64,000 bases of DNA from an uncultured Chryseobacterium sp. (GTDB lineage Bacteria; Bacteroidota; Bacteroidia; Flavobacteriales; Weeksellaceae). Location: positions 1 through 64,000 of the forward strand of contig CAJYLH010000012.1 of the NCBI GenBank assembly GCA_913775525.1, read 5' to 3'. Under the pieces are notes generated by a model. The model was not told the origin of the DNA, did not search any database, and was given only the letters and a program-made list of their open reading frames with translations. This document shows, piece by piece, positions 8,713 to 17,170 of the stretch (positions are counted from its first letter, which is position 1; each line of letters begins with the position of its first letter). Both the position numbers and the translations under genes were made by a program.

Positions 8713-8964
8713 TTAACAACCTACACTCGTGCCCTCCCATGAATCAACAACCCCATTCTCAAAAACATAATCCTGGGTAGCATAAGCAAAGTAGACGGTC
8801 TTTCCTCGGGGAGGATTTCCGGTACATGCGGTTCCGTTCGGGACATTCCATCCCATTCCGATTCCATAACCGCCCGATGAGTTATAACAACTCTTTGTGC
8901 ATACTTTTGCTTCGGCCGCTGTAAGGGCCAAAACAGCTAAAAATGTCAGTGTTTTTCTTTTCAT
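8713..8964 (-). CDS. Small exported Cys-containing protein
   Basis: This 83-residue protein has an N-terminal signal peptide (basic MKRK, then a hydrophobic stretch ending near AEA at about residue 19). The mature part of about 64 residues carries four cysteines (22, 26, 47, 83) and is rich in Gly and aromatic residues, so two disulfides in the periplasm or outside the cell are likely. I do not recognise a family. It leads the operon with the lipoprotein downstream. The -7 box at 9008-9001 gives a leader of about 30 bases. Confidence 0.65.
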   Translation of the reverse strand: MKRKTLTFLAVLALTAAEAKVCTKSCYNSSGGYGIGMGWNVPNGTACTGNPPRGKTVYFAYATQDYVFENGVVDSWEGTSVGC

Positions 8965-9000
8965 TGTTTTTGGTTTAAATTGATTAATGATTTAGTTTTT

Positions 9001-9008
9001 CAAAAATA
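9001..9008 (-). promoter_or_regulatory. -7 box of the exported-protein pair
   Basis: On the minus strand this reads TATTTTTG, a full TAnnTTTG match. A -33 TTG at the usual distance is not evident. Confidence 0.45.
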
Positions 9009-9216
9009 GCAAGCAGTACAGAAATTAAATTGTGGAAAACCACAGCAGGAATTGTTACAGAGTAAGAAGGACATATTTGTGTTTTTTAAGCAGGAGATTA
9101 TACATCAAAAATAATAATTATTGTTCAGGATGGCACTCCGGTTTTTTACGGTAATTTCTATTGTGTTTAACGGTGGATAATTCATTAACTATCTATGAGA
9201 TAGGATGTAGCGTGAC

Positions 9217-9285
9217 CTGAAAAATGACATTTTTTCATTTTCAGTGACAAATTTTCACCTAAAAACCACTGGCATAGCCTTTGAA
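9217..9285 (+). promoter_or_regulatory. hsp20 control region with sigma-54-like element
   Basis: TGGCAT-N5-TTGAA at 9270-9285 fits the -24/-12 layout of RpoN promoters (consensus TGGCAC-N5-TTGCW) except that the -12 GC reads GA. Upstream lie a near-perfect inverted repeat (9217-9244) and two direct repeats, TGACATTTTTTCA (9225-9237) and TGACAAATTTTCA (9245-9257), spaced by 20 bases, about two helical turns. These could bind an enhancer-type activator. No normal -33/-7 promoter is evident before the gene. Confidence 0.45.
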
Positions 9286-9338
9286 AATATTCTTGTGTGT
9301 TCATTAAAATATTGTTTAACCTTTAAAATTCGTTTGTT

Positions 9339-9794
9339 ATGTCAATCGTAAAAAGAAACAACGGCAGCATGCTCCCTGCCGCTCCGCGTACCCTGTTCGA
9401 TGACTTTTTCGGACGTGAACTTTTTAACTGGGGCAACAACAATTTTTCTTCTACCATGACCACCGTTCCATCGGTGAACATCAGGGAAAACACAGACAGC
9501 TTCGAGGTAGAGGTGGCCGCTCCGGGAATGGATAAAAAAGATTTCCAGATTACCCTGGAAGGCAACCTGCTGACCATTTCATCGTCCAGAAAAAATGAAT
9601 CGGAAGAAAACAAGGGTGAGTACACCAGAAGGGAATTCAGCTACCAGTCTTTCAGAAGGACCTTTGAACTTGCCAAAGATGTGGTGGATGAAGAGCATAT
9701 CGAAGCCCGGTATGACAATGGTGTCCTGAAGCTTACCATTCCGAAAACGGAAAAGGCGAAGAAACAGGCGCCGAGACTGATTGAAATTCAGTAA
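9339..9794 (+). CDS. Hsp20/alpha-crystallin small heat-shock protein
   Basis: This 151-residue protein is an ATP-independent holdase that keeps unfolding proteins soluble during stress. A short N-terminal arm with LFDDFF-type motif precedes the alpha-crystallin domain (about residues 45-135), which shows the usual AAPGMDKKDF and VLKLTIPK blocks. The C-terminal tail ends in LIEIQ, containing the IxI-type motif for oligomer contacts. The gene stands alone and is followed by a strong hairpin. Its upstream region suggests stress-activator control. Confidence 0.95.
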   Translation: MSIVKRNNGSMLPAAPRTLFDDFFGRELFNWGNNNFSSTMTTVPSVNIRENTDSFEVEVAAPGMDKKDFQITLEGNLLTISSSRKNESEENKGEYTRREFSYQSFRRTFELAKDVVDEEHIEARYDNGVLKLTIPKTEKAKKQAPRLIEIQ

Positions 9795-9828
9795 ACCCAT
9801 TATTTAACTAAGTTATGTATACCATACA

Positions 9829-9863
9829 GCAATTGGTTTTCCTCAGGAAAACCAATTGCCGTT
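9829..9863 (+). terminator. Strong hairpin after hsp20
   Basis: A perfect 14-bp stem (9829-9842 with 9846-9859) has a 3-base loop. The following sequence has only a short T run (CGTTT), so this may end or stabilise the hsp20 mRNA without being a classical terminator. Confidence 0.55.
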
Positions 9864-9918
9864 TAACAGACCCTATATTCTGAAATTACTTTCGTTGTAC
9901 AGATAAAATACGTTTGTC

Positions 9919-11079
9919 ATGAATACATTACTGGTTTCAATAGCCATTCTGTGCCTAACCACAACAGGATTGATTTTCCTGCTGAAAAAGCTCAGACAGC
10001 CTTACCTTATTGCATACATCATTGCCGGAATCCTTCTGGGACCGTATGTTTTAAAAGTATTTACAGAAACGCATCAGATTGAAGTGATCGGTGAGATCGG
10101 TATTCTCCTCCTGATGTTTTTCCTGGGGATGGAAATCAACATCCCCAACCATCACAGCCTGATTGTCCGGCCGCTGATTGCTCAGGGCTGCAAGATCATA
10201 CTCAGTTTTGCCTTTGCTTTTCTTGCGGGATATTTCCTGCATCTGGATGTCAGGAGCATGGTGCTGATGGCATTCCTGTTCATTTTCAACAGTACGGCGG
10301 TGGTGAGTGAATTCCTTAAGAAAGACAGGATGCTGAATACTTCTTTCGGGATGATGATTTTGAACATCCTGATCATTCAGGATCTGCTTCTGGCTCCCGT
10401 CCTTACGGTTCTTAAAGTATGGAAAGGGGAACATTTCAGCCTGCTCACCATAGTTTTCCCGGTGATCCTTTGTATCGTGATCTTTTTCCTGTTCCGGAAG
10501 ATCCGGAATACCCAGGAAATTAAAATCCCGGAGATCTTCCGGGGAATTGAATATGACCACGACCTGCAGGTATTTACCGGTTTGCTGATCTGCCTCGGCT
10601 TCGGGATCCTGGCTGAAGCCATTGGACTGAGCGGCGCTTTGGGAAGTTTCCTGGCAGGTGTGCTGGTGGGAAGGATCAAATTATTCAGCTGGCTGGAACA
10701 TTCCCTTACGCCTTTTAAAGTATTCTTCATCACGGTCTTTTTCGTTTCCGTCGGTCTGAGGCTTGACCTGGTTTACCTATACGAGCATTACAGCCTGGTG
10801 ATTGCCGGAACCCTTGTAGTACTGATCAGCAACAGTGTGATGTCTGCATTAGTGTTCAGGCTTTTGCAATTCGACCGGAAGAGCAGCTGGTACGGCGGTG
10901 CACTGTTGGCCCAGACCGGGGAATTCGGGATCCTGGCTTTATCTGTGGCCTACAAGGCCTGCATCATTCCTTATGATCTTTTCAAAGCCGGGCTTTGCAT
11001 TACCTGTCTCAGCCTGCTGCTTTCCACCATCTGGATTACGGTGTTCAAAAGAATTACGGACAGGAAGATTATAGAATAA
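9919..11079 (+). CDS. CPA2-type cation:proton antiporter
   Basis: The 386-residue protein is almost wholly hydrophobic, with about twelve membrane segments of the Na+/H+ exchanger (Kef/NapA-like) fold. Conserved blocks include the early IAYIIAGILLGPY segment and GALGSFLAGVLVG, plus the TGEFGILALS motif. It exchanges K+ or Na+ for protons across the inner membrane. It lacks the C-terminal TrkA-N domain of KefB/KefC, so it may be regulated differently or need a partner. A TACGTTTG motif lies two bases before the ATG, which hints at a very short leader. It is monocistronic as far as can be seen. Confidence 0.9.
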   Translation: MNTLLVSIAILCLTTTGLIFLLKKLRQPYLIAYIIAGILLGPYVLKVFTETHQIEVIGEIGILLLMFFLGMEINIPNHHSLIVRPLIAQGCKIILSFAFAFLAGYFLHLDVRSMVLMAFLFIFNSTAVVSEFLKKDRMLNTSFGMMILNILIIQDLLLAPVLTVLKVWKGEHFSLLTIVFPVILCIVIFFLFRKIRNTQEIKIPEIFRGIEYDHDLQVFTGLLICLGFGILAEAIGLSGALGSFLAGVLVGRIKLFSWLEHSLTPFKVFFITVFFVSVGLRLDLVYLYEHYSLVIAGTLVVLISNSVMSALVFRLLQFDRKSSWYGGALLAQTGEFGILALSVAYKACIIPYDLFKAGLCITCLSLLLSTIWITVFKRITDRKIIE

Positions 11080-11178
11080 GTTGGTTCTTTAAATCAAGTG
11101 CATCCTGAAAGAATTTTTCATTGTTGCTGATCCTGAATACGGCTTTTAGAAAATAGAATAAATCTATGAGCAAGGCCT

Positions 11179-11208
11179 TTGAAAAACGGGTTTTTACCCC
11201 TACCTTTA
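11179..11208 (+). promoter_or_regulatory. Promoter of the GapN-type gene
   Basis: TTG at 11179-11181 and TACCTTTA at 11201-11208 are 19 bases apart, close to the Bacteroidetes consensus. Confidence 0.6.
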
Positions 11209-11240
11209 ATAGACCCGATTATTAAAAAAATAAAATATTT

Positions 11241-12869
11241 ATGAATTCAGAACACAAGCATCCTTTCCAGGACATTTTTAAAACTGAAAACGAAATCCCT
11301 GAAGAATATAAAATTCCCGAAATCCATCAGCGGGAGTATCTGGTTAACGGAGAACTGGTAGAATGGAACGGGGACGTCACTGAAATTTATTCACCGGTCT
11401 GCATCCCTACAGAAAACGGATTACAGAGAAAACTGCTCGGAAGCATCCCGAATATCAGTCCGCAGGAGGCCATGGAAATCCTGGATGCAACGGTTAACGC
11501 CTATAACACCGGTTTGGGAGAATGGCCTTCCATGTCTGTTGAAAACCGGATCAAATGCATGCAGAAGTTCGTCTATCTCATGCTTCAGCAGCGTGACCTT
11601 GTGATCAAACTGCTGATGTGGGAAATTGGAAAAACCCTGGCAGATTCCACCAAAGAATTTGACCGTACCGTAGATTATATCAATCAGACCATCGATGCAC
11701 TGAAGGAACTTGACCGCGAATCTTCCCGCTTCCAGCAGGCTGAAGGAACAATCGCCCAGATCAGAAGGGCACCTCTGGGCGTCGTATTGAGCATGGGACC
11801 GTTCAACTACCCTCTGAATGAGATTTTTACAACCCTGATCCCCGCACTGATTATGGGGAATACCATTCTGTTCAAACTTCCCAAACACGGAGTTCTCGCG
11901 CATTACCCTTTGCTGAAAGCTTTCAAGGAAGCCTTCCCGAAAGGAACGGTGAATACCTTGTATGGTAAAGGAGCGGAAATCATTACCCCGATTATGGAAA
12001 GCGGGAAAGTGAATGTGCTGGCCTTTATCGGTTCCAGCAAAGTAGCTAATGGCCTGAAAAAGCTGCACCCTAAAGTCAACCGCTTGAGAGCGATCTTGAG
12101 CCTTGATGCAAAAAATGCTGCTATCGTGACCAAAAATGCCGATCTAGATGTTGCAGTCAGTGAATGCATCCTCGGAGCCCTGTCATTTAACGGCCAGCGA
12201 TGTACGGCTCTTAAGCTGATCTTTGTTCAGAAAGATGTGGCTGCCGAATTTACCGAAAAACTTACCGCAGCGGTTTCTGCGATGAAACCGGGACTTCCGT
12301 GGGAGAAAGATGTCAAAATCACGCCGCTTCCGGAAGCCAATAAGCCGGGCTATCTGAAAGAATGTATTGACGATGCCATAGCGAAAGGAGCGCAGGTGCT
12401 GAATGAGCACGGAGGGTTCACCGAAACCTCTTTTGTATTCCCTGCCGTGGTGTATCCGGTGAACAGCGAAATGAAATTATACCATGAAGAACAGTTTGGG
12501 CCGGTGATTCCGGTCGTTTCTTTTGATTCTGTAGAGGAACCCCTGGAATACCAGATCCACGCTTCCCATGGAATGCAGGTCAGCATTTTCAGTGAAGATG
12601 CAATGGAAGTTGCCCAGTTGATTGATCCTTTCGTTAACCTGGTCAGCCGTGTTAACATCAACTGCCAGGCGCAGCGTGGTCCGGATGTATTTCCGTTTAC
12701 CGGAAGGAAGGATAGCGCCGAAGGAACACTTTCCGTTTTTGATGCCCTGAGATCCTTCTCGATCCGCTCTTTAGTCGCTGCAAAACTGACCGAGTCTAAT
12801 AAAAACCTGCTGAATACCATTGTCCGCGATCATGACTCCGGTTTCCTGAGTACGGATTACATTTTTTAA
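11241..12869 (+). CDS. NADP-dependent glyceraldehyde-3-phosphate dehydrogenase (GapN-type ALDH)
   Basis: This 542-residue protein is an aldehyde dehydrogenase of the type annotated in Bacteroidetes as non-phosphorylating GAPDH, which oxidises glyceraldehyde-3-phosphate directly to 3-phosphoglycerate with NADP. The nucleophile is C321 in FNGQRCTALK. The usual general-base Glu, 34 residues before the Cys, is replaced by S287, with D289 close by in SLDAKN. The Rossmann part lies in the N-terminal half (MGPFNYPLNE region about 190). Substrate is inferred from the family, and another aldehyde is possible. The gene is transcribed alone. Confidence 0.8.
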   Translation: MNSEHKHPFQDIFKTENEIPEEYKIPEIHQREYLVNGELVEWNGDVTEIYSPVCIPTENGLQRKLLGSIPNISPQEAMEILDATVNAYNTGLGEWPSMSVENRIKCMQKFVYLMLQQRDLVIKLLMWEIGKTLADSTKEFDRTVDYINQTIDALKELDRESSRFQQAEGTIAQIRRAPLGVVLSMGPFNYPLNEIFTTLIPALIMGNTILFKLPKHGVLAHYPLLKAFKEAFPKGTVNTLYGKGAEIITPIMESGKVNVLAFIGSSKVANGLKKLHPKVNRLRAILSLDAKNAAIVTKNADLDVAVSECILGALSFNGQRCTALKLIFVQKDVAAEFTEKLTAAVSAMKPGLPWEKDVKITPLPEANKPGYLKECIDDAIAKGAQVLNEHGGFTETSFVFPAVVYPVNSEMKLYHEEQFGPVIPVVSFDSVEEPLEYQIHASHGMQVSIFSEDAMEVAQLIDPFVNLVSRVNINCQAQRGPDVFPFTGRKDSAEGTLSVFDALRSFSIRSLVAAKLTESNKNLLNTIVRDHDSGFLSTDYIF

Positions 12870-13050
12870 AGATATTTCTGTACCGCTAATAAAGCTCCTT
12901 TTGAATGTCTTTCGAAGGAGAGAAGAGCATTAGGAAGTGGTTAACAATAGACAACAGAATAATTCTTTTCAGTAAGTTGCCAATACGCTGAACTTTGTAC
13001 CGCACCCGAATTGAAGGAGAATTCATTCTTGCTATAATATGATCATCAGT

Positions 13051-13091
13051 AAATAAAAAATCCGCAATGAACAAAGTTCATTGCGGATTTC
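13051..13091 (-). terminator. Terminator of the alpha/beta hydrolase gene
   Basis: A perfect 15-bp stem (13058-13072 with 13076-13090) has a 3-base loop. On the minus strand it is followed by six T. It also separates the convergent GapN gene, whose own end shows only a weak hairpin near 12894-12918. Confidence 0.85.
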
Positions 13092-13116
13092 TATAGTAAA
13101 TATTAAAGGTCAGCTT

Positions 13117-13950
13117 CTATTTCATCAGGAAATCAGACAGCACTGCATTCAGTTGATCAGCGTGGGTAACATTCAGTCCGTGAGGTCCTCCCTCAACGAT
13201 CACGAAACGGTTGTCTGCAATACCCTGTGCAGCCTGGCGGCCAGCGGTATCAATCGGGACTACATTGTCATCATCACCGTGTACGATCAGTGTTTTTACG
13301 GTAACATTCTGAAGCTCCGGGCGGAAATCGGTATTCGCCCAGCTTTCTGCGCATTTAATGGTTGCGATAGGACAGGCGTGTGCGGCAATACTCCAGTCGT
13401 AATCCAGCTGTTTTTGGCTTACCGAGTGCGAAAGCATCCCATAGTTGTAAAAATCTTTGTGGAAAGACTCCAGGAAGGTGACCCTGTCTTTCTTCAGTTT
13501 GTCCATGATTTCATCCAGTTTCTCCTGCGGAACGCCATCCGGATTGTCGTCTTTTTGTTTAACAATCGGAATGATGGAAGAGATTAAAGCAATACGGTCT
13601 ACATTTTCAGATCCGTAATTGGTTAAGTAGCGCACTACCTCTCCACCTCCCATAGAGAATCCGAACAGGATCACATTTTTAAGATCCAGAGCTGTAATCA
13701 GTTCATGCAGGTCTCCTGCAAGCTCATCATAATGATAGCCTTCAGGTGAAGAAGAAGGGAACGACTTGCCGAAACCTCTTCGGTCATATTGGATGACACG
13801 GTAACCCAGATTAAGCAGGACAGGGACCTGAAGCTCCCATGATTTTCCGCTTAGCGGCCATCCGTGGATTAAGATAATGGGTTGTCCGGAACCTAAGTCC
13901 TCATAGTAAAGCTGAACGTTTTTTTCATTTTCTTTGGTAATGTAAGGCAT
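13117..13950 (-). CDS. Alpha/beta hydrolase (non-heme chloroperoxidase/esterase type)
   Basis: This 277-residue protein has the alpha/beta-hydrolase fold. The nucleophile elbow is GFSMGGG with S99, the acid lies in HGDDDNVVP (D227-D229) and the base is H257 in GGPHGLN. The oxyanion HGWPLSGKSW block is at about 29-38. The layout matches the small esterase/perhydrolase group often named cofactor-free haloperoxidase; the true substrate is unknown. No signal peptide is present, so it is cytoplasmic. The ATG at 13950-13948 is preferred to a TTG 16 codons upstream. It is divergent from the ECF sigma gene. Confidence 0.9.
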   Translation of the reverse strand: MPYITKENEKNVQLYYEDLGSGQPIILIHGWPLSGKSWELQVPVLLNLGYRVIQYDRRGFGKSFPSSSPEGYHYDELAGDLHELITALDLKNVILFGFSMGGGEVVRYLTNYGSENVDRIALISSIIPIVKQKDDNPDGVPQEKLDEIMDKLKKDRVTFLESFHKDFYNYGMLSHSVSQKQLDYDWSIAAHACPIATIKCAESWANTDFRPELQNVTVKTLIVHGDDDNVVPIDTAGRQAAQGIADNRFVIVEGGPHGLNVTHADQLNAVLSDFLMK

Positions 13951-14136
13951 ATTTTTGATTTTAGTGTTGTATCGTTCTGAACAAATACTGAGCCACAAAA
14001 AATAATTAAATAGTTAAAAAAATTAACAGTCGGCAGGGGAAATGGAGGATAGGTTGGGTTGTACCATGGGATGAACTTTTTGAAAATGGTGTAACATTTT
14101 TTTCAGAAGACAACTAACTGGATAGAGTTTATCACC

Positions 14137-14634
14137 ATGATTGCATTGGAAAACGAATTTTTAGCCAAAATGGAAAATCATAAGGGAATCCTTTTTAAGA
14201 TTTCCAAAATGTATATGGACGATAAGGATGATTGCGATGACCTGTTCCAGGAGATTACCTATCAGGTCTGGAAAGCCTACCCGAATTTTAAAGGAGAAAG
14301 TGAGTTTTCCACATGGTTGTACAGGGTAGCCCTTAACACTGCAATCATCTTCCTGAAGTCTGAAAAGAAAAGAAGCTTTATCAGCCATGAAGATTTTACA
14401 GGATATAAGATAGAGCAGGATGAATACAACCATGAAAAAGAAGAGCAGCTGGAAAAAATGTATGCCGCCATCCATCAGCTCAACCCAATTGACAAAGCAT
14501 TCATTTTTTATTACCTGGAAGATTTTTCCGGAAAGCAGATTGCAGAGCAGATGGGGATCTCCGAAGGGAATGTCCGCGTTAAAATGAACCGCGCCAAAAA
14601 CAAACTGAAAGATATCTTACACTCCAATACCTAA
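14137..14634 (+). CDS. ECF-type RNA polymerase sigma factor
   Basis: The 165-residue protein has region 2 (about 20-75, with DDLFQEITYQVWKAY and FSTWLYRVALN) and region 4 (about 115-162, with the HTH in SGKQIAEQMGISEGNVRVK). Regions 1 and 3 are absent, as expected for extracytoplasmic-function sigma factors. The membrane gene 18 bases downstream is probably its partner, and may act as an atypical anti-sigma factor or signal relay. The promoter recognised cannot be told from sequence. The ATG at 14137 gives a normal family N-terminus. Confidence 0.93.
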   Translation: MIALENEFLAKMENHKGILFKISKMYMDDKDDCDDLFQEITYQVWKAYPNFKGESEFSTWLYRVALNTAIIFLKSEKKRSFISHEDFTGYKIEQDEYNHEKEEQLEKMYAAIHQLNPIDKAFIFYYLEDFSGKQIAEQMGISEGNVRVKMNRAKNKLKDILHSNT

Positions 14635-14652
14635 CCCTTAAAATTTATAGCA

Positions 14653-15246
14653 ATGAATATTGATGAATTAAAAAATGCCTGGAATGAGGACATTTTTGAA
14701 AATACCCCTGAGATAAGCATCGAGCAAAGCCATAAAATCAACCTTCCGCTTGAAAAAATACGTAAAAATATGCGTATGGAATTTTGGTCTACGGTTGCTA
14801 TTTTTGTTTTTTCCTTCAGCATTATTGCCGTTTGCGATGCTCCGTTTAAATTTAAATTTTATTTAGACGTACTGATTGCATCGATGCTGATTGTAACCGC
14901 ATTCTTCTTCAGTAAGTTTTTTAAACTGTACCGGGAAATGAGCAGCCCGGTGATGAAGACTGCGGATGCCTTGCGCGATCTTCTGTTACAGCTGAACCTG
15001 AATAAACAGTACTATCTTTCTTTTTACCTGGCTTTTGTCCCGTTTTTGGTGTGTGAACTGATTATCGTAATAGAATGTATCCCAAGACCGGAACCTCTGT
15101 CTGATCTGAGGATTGCCGTAATCCTTATCAGTACTCTGGTGGCGGGCCTTTTCGCCCTGTACTTCTTTGGTCAGTGGTGGTTTAAAAGGTTGTATGGAAA
15201 ACATATCATCAAAATTGAAAAACTCGTTCAGGAGCTTGACCATTGA
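14653..15246 (+). CDS. Membrane protein paired with the ECF sigma factor
   Basis: This protein of 197 residues has a cytoplasmic N-terminal part of about 44 residues, which begins with the MNIDELKNAW motif common to flavobacterial sigma-partner proteins. Four hydrophobic segments follow at about 45-63, 70-90, 124-146 and 156-178, and then a charged C-terminal tail. It has no zinc-binding anti-sigma (HxxxCxxC) motif and no large periplasmic domain. The tight spacing to the sigma gene suggests co-transcription and a regulatory link. A direct anti-sigma role is an inference. Confidence 0.7.
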   Translation: MNIDELKNAWNEDIFENTPEISIEQSHKINLPLEKIRKNMRMEFWSTVAIFVFSFSIIAVCDAPFKFKFYLDVLIASMLIVTAFFFSKFFKLYREMSSPVMKTADALRDLLLQLNLNKQYYLSFYLAFVPFLVCELIIVIECIPRPEPLSDLRIAVILISTLVAGLFALYFFGQWWFKRLYGKHIIKIEKLVQELDH

Positions 15247-15337
15247 AAAAAATATTGTCTGATATCGCTTCATCACCGGAGACGAAGGTCTGACAACCGG
15301 AGGCATGAGAAATTGACAGAAGGTGTAGTTTATCCTG

Positions 15338-16897
15338 TCACTTACTGCCCGCATTGGTTTTCAATAACGTTCCTTTTTCCATCATAATCGTACTCATGAC
15401 CCAGTTCATCTCCGGATCCTGATGGTCGATGACTTCCTGCATGTTTTCCCGTATGGCAACATCAGGAACAACGCCTTTCCGGGTTCCGGAAAAATTAATG
15501 TCAGGCTGTACCAGAAGCAATCCAACCGGTAAGCTAAGCTTTGAGTTCGGAAGCTTCTGATAGGAATAAAACCCTGCCACGGTACCGTCATTGGCACCGC
15601 CGGTTTCTTCTCCTACCAATATTGCGCGATGGTCATTCTTAAGTTTGGAAGCCAGTATGGACGAGGCCGAAAAGCTGGATCCGTTAATCAGCACAAATAC
15701 TTTGCCTGTAAAGGCATTCGGCTGAGGTTTGTTAGGCCTGCTTTCTTTCATCCTGTAATATACTTTTCCGTCCCTGCTGTAGGTGCTGAACGCCTGGGTC
15801 GTAAGGTAAATAGGGTAGGTAATACCTTTGATAATGTATTGCCATGGGCTGCTCTGCCTGAAGTAATTCGTCTTTAAAGGTGTTTTTGCAGAAGCAAGCT
15901 GGGAAGGATGGATCAAGGTGTACGGCTCAGACGTCAGGTAAGAATACAGATGATTGATTTCGTACAGTGAGCCACCGTAATTATTCCGGATATCCAGGAT
16001 AAGGTAGGAGGCGCCGGCCGCTTTTATCCGGGCAAAAGCATCTTTGTAAAACTTTTCCGAATGGCTTTCTGAAAAGCTTTTTACTTTGATGTAGGCAACA
16101 GTGCTATCCTGATCCAGAAAACTGAAGCTCCGGTTATAGCTTTGTGTAAAATGGTCATAATCATTAACCTTTTTTTCCTCTGTACGCTTATTCTGAAGCT
16201 TTTCTGTTTTAAGTTCAGATGCAGATTTGGATTCTCTTTTCAGGGTGTATGTTTTATGTTCACCCTGGTAAACGGTTTCCAGCACAGCCTTATTCTCAAA
16301 TCCGTGTTCTGCTGTGTAAAAATTGAAAAATACGTCTTTCAGGTAATAAGTATGAAAAGTAGTGTTGAAACCGTCGCTGCTGATCAGTTTCCTATATCTT
16401 TTAATATCTTCCGCAACCGGAACGCTGTTGATGGATAAAATCTCGGTACCGGGCTGTATATTCTGGATGGAATCGGGATTGCTGACGATGAACAGGCGGT
16501 CTCCTTCCACATAATACTCAAAACGGCTGAACATTCCTTTGGTATGCTCCAGGGCCTTAATTTCTTTCTTGGTAAACCGGCGGGCAGGAACTCTTAAAGC
16601 CAGGTGCCCTTCACGGATGGAAGCGATGACCGGCTGCAGCCTGAAATAAAACTGAAGAGGAGTAAGCGGAGTGTTCAGGGTGCTTTTAAGGCTGTCGAAT
16701 TTATATTTAAGGTCCTGTTCAGAGATGTACCAGTACAGGTTCGGATGCATGGCATTCAGCTTTTTATATGCATAGTCTGCATCCTCCCTGAGCTTTTCCG
16801 GAGGGATACAAGACATTCTTTGGGTATTGTATTTGCTTACTGATGTGCAGGATGTAAGAAAAACAATAATTAATATGAGTATTTGATGATTTTTCAA
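15338..16897 (-). CDS. S41-family peptidase, lipoprotein
   Basis: The 519-residue protein has a lipoprotein signal with C17 in LTSC, so it is anchored in an envelope membrane. Residues about 150-170 look like a PDZ-type segment (GTEILSINSVPV). The C-terminal S41 protease domain carries VLINGSSFSASS (nucleophile among S407-S412) and VGEETGG. Homologues cleave protein tails or peptides in the periplasm by a serine mechanism. The start is a TTG at 16897-16895: no in-frame ATG precedes the signal peptide before an upstream stop. It is convergent with the sigma-partner gene and no strong terminator is seen between them. Confidence 0.87.
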   Translation of the reverse strand: MKNHQILILIIVFLTSCTSVSKYNTQRMSCIPPEKLREDADYAYKKLNAMHPNLYWYISEQDLKYKFDSLKSTLNTPLTPLQFYFRLQPVIASIREGHLALRVPARRFTKKEIKALEHTKGMFSRFEYYVEGDRLFIVSNPDSIQNIQPGTEILSINSVPVAEDIKRYRKLISSDGFNTTFHTYYLKDVFFNFYTAEHGFENKAVLETVYQGEHKTYTLKRESKSASELKTEKLQNKRTEEKKVNDYDHFTQSYNRSFSFLDQDSTVAYIKVKSFSESHSEKFYKDAFARIKAAGASYLILDIRNNYGGSLYEINHLYSYLTSEPYTLIHPSQLASAKTPLKTNYFRQSSPWQYIIKGITYPIYLTTQAFSTYSRDGKVYYRMKESRPNKPQPNAFTGKVFVLINGSSFSASSILASKLKNDHRAILVGEETGGANDGTVAGFYSYQKLPNSKLSLPVGLLLVQPDINFSGTRKGVVPDVAIRENMQEVIDHQDPEMNWVMSTIMMEKGTLLKTNAGSK

Positions 16898-17140
16898 GGA
16901 GTGAATTTAGAAATTTAAATTGAATCCGGAACTAAAATCTGCTGGCTGCTCCCGTAAGTTTTGTGTTTTGTTTTTATAGTATTCATTTTGAATGTTTTAA
17001 TCTGATAGCTGATTACGTATGCGTTTAAAATTAAAAATTAAGACCCAATCTTAAAACACTTTTTTAAAGTAAACAAGAGGTTTCTTTCGTCTCCTTCACA
17101 GAATGTGTCCGGAACAGATGGCCTGTTGCCTGAAAAATAA

Positions 17141-17148
17141 TACATTTG
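17141..17148 (+). promoter_or_regulatory. -7 box of the MBL hydrolase gene
   Basis: TACATTTG fits TAnnTTTG and gives a leader of about 18 bases. No well-spaced -33 is seen. Confidence 0.4.
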
Positions 17149-17170
17149 AACGTTAATTTCACCACCATTT

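Larger units (their letters stand above)
8965..9338. other. 374-base divergent intergenic region
   Basis: It holds the -7 box of the minus-strand exported-protein pair at its left and the hsp20 control region at its right (9217-9285). The middle part (about 9050-9210) shows no gene or clear structure. Confidence 0.6.

Noticed and set aside
11421-12068. 215-residue open frame antisense to the GapN-type gene
   Set aside because: It is a shadow frame of a strongly supported gene.
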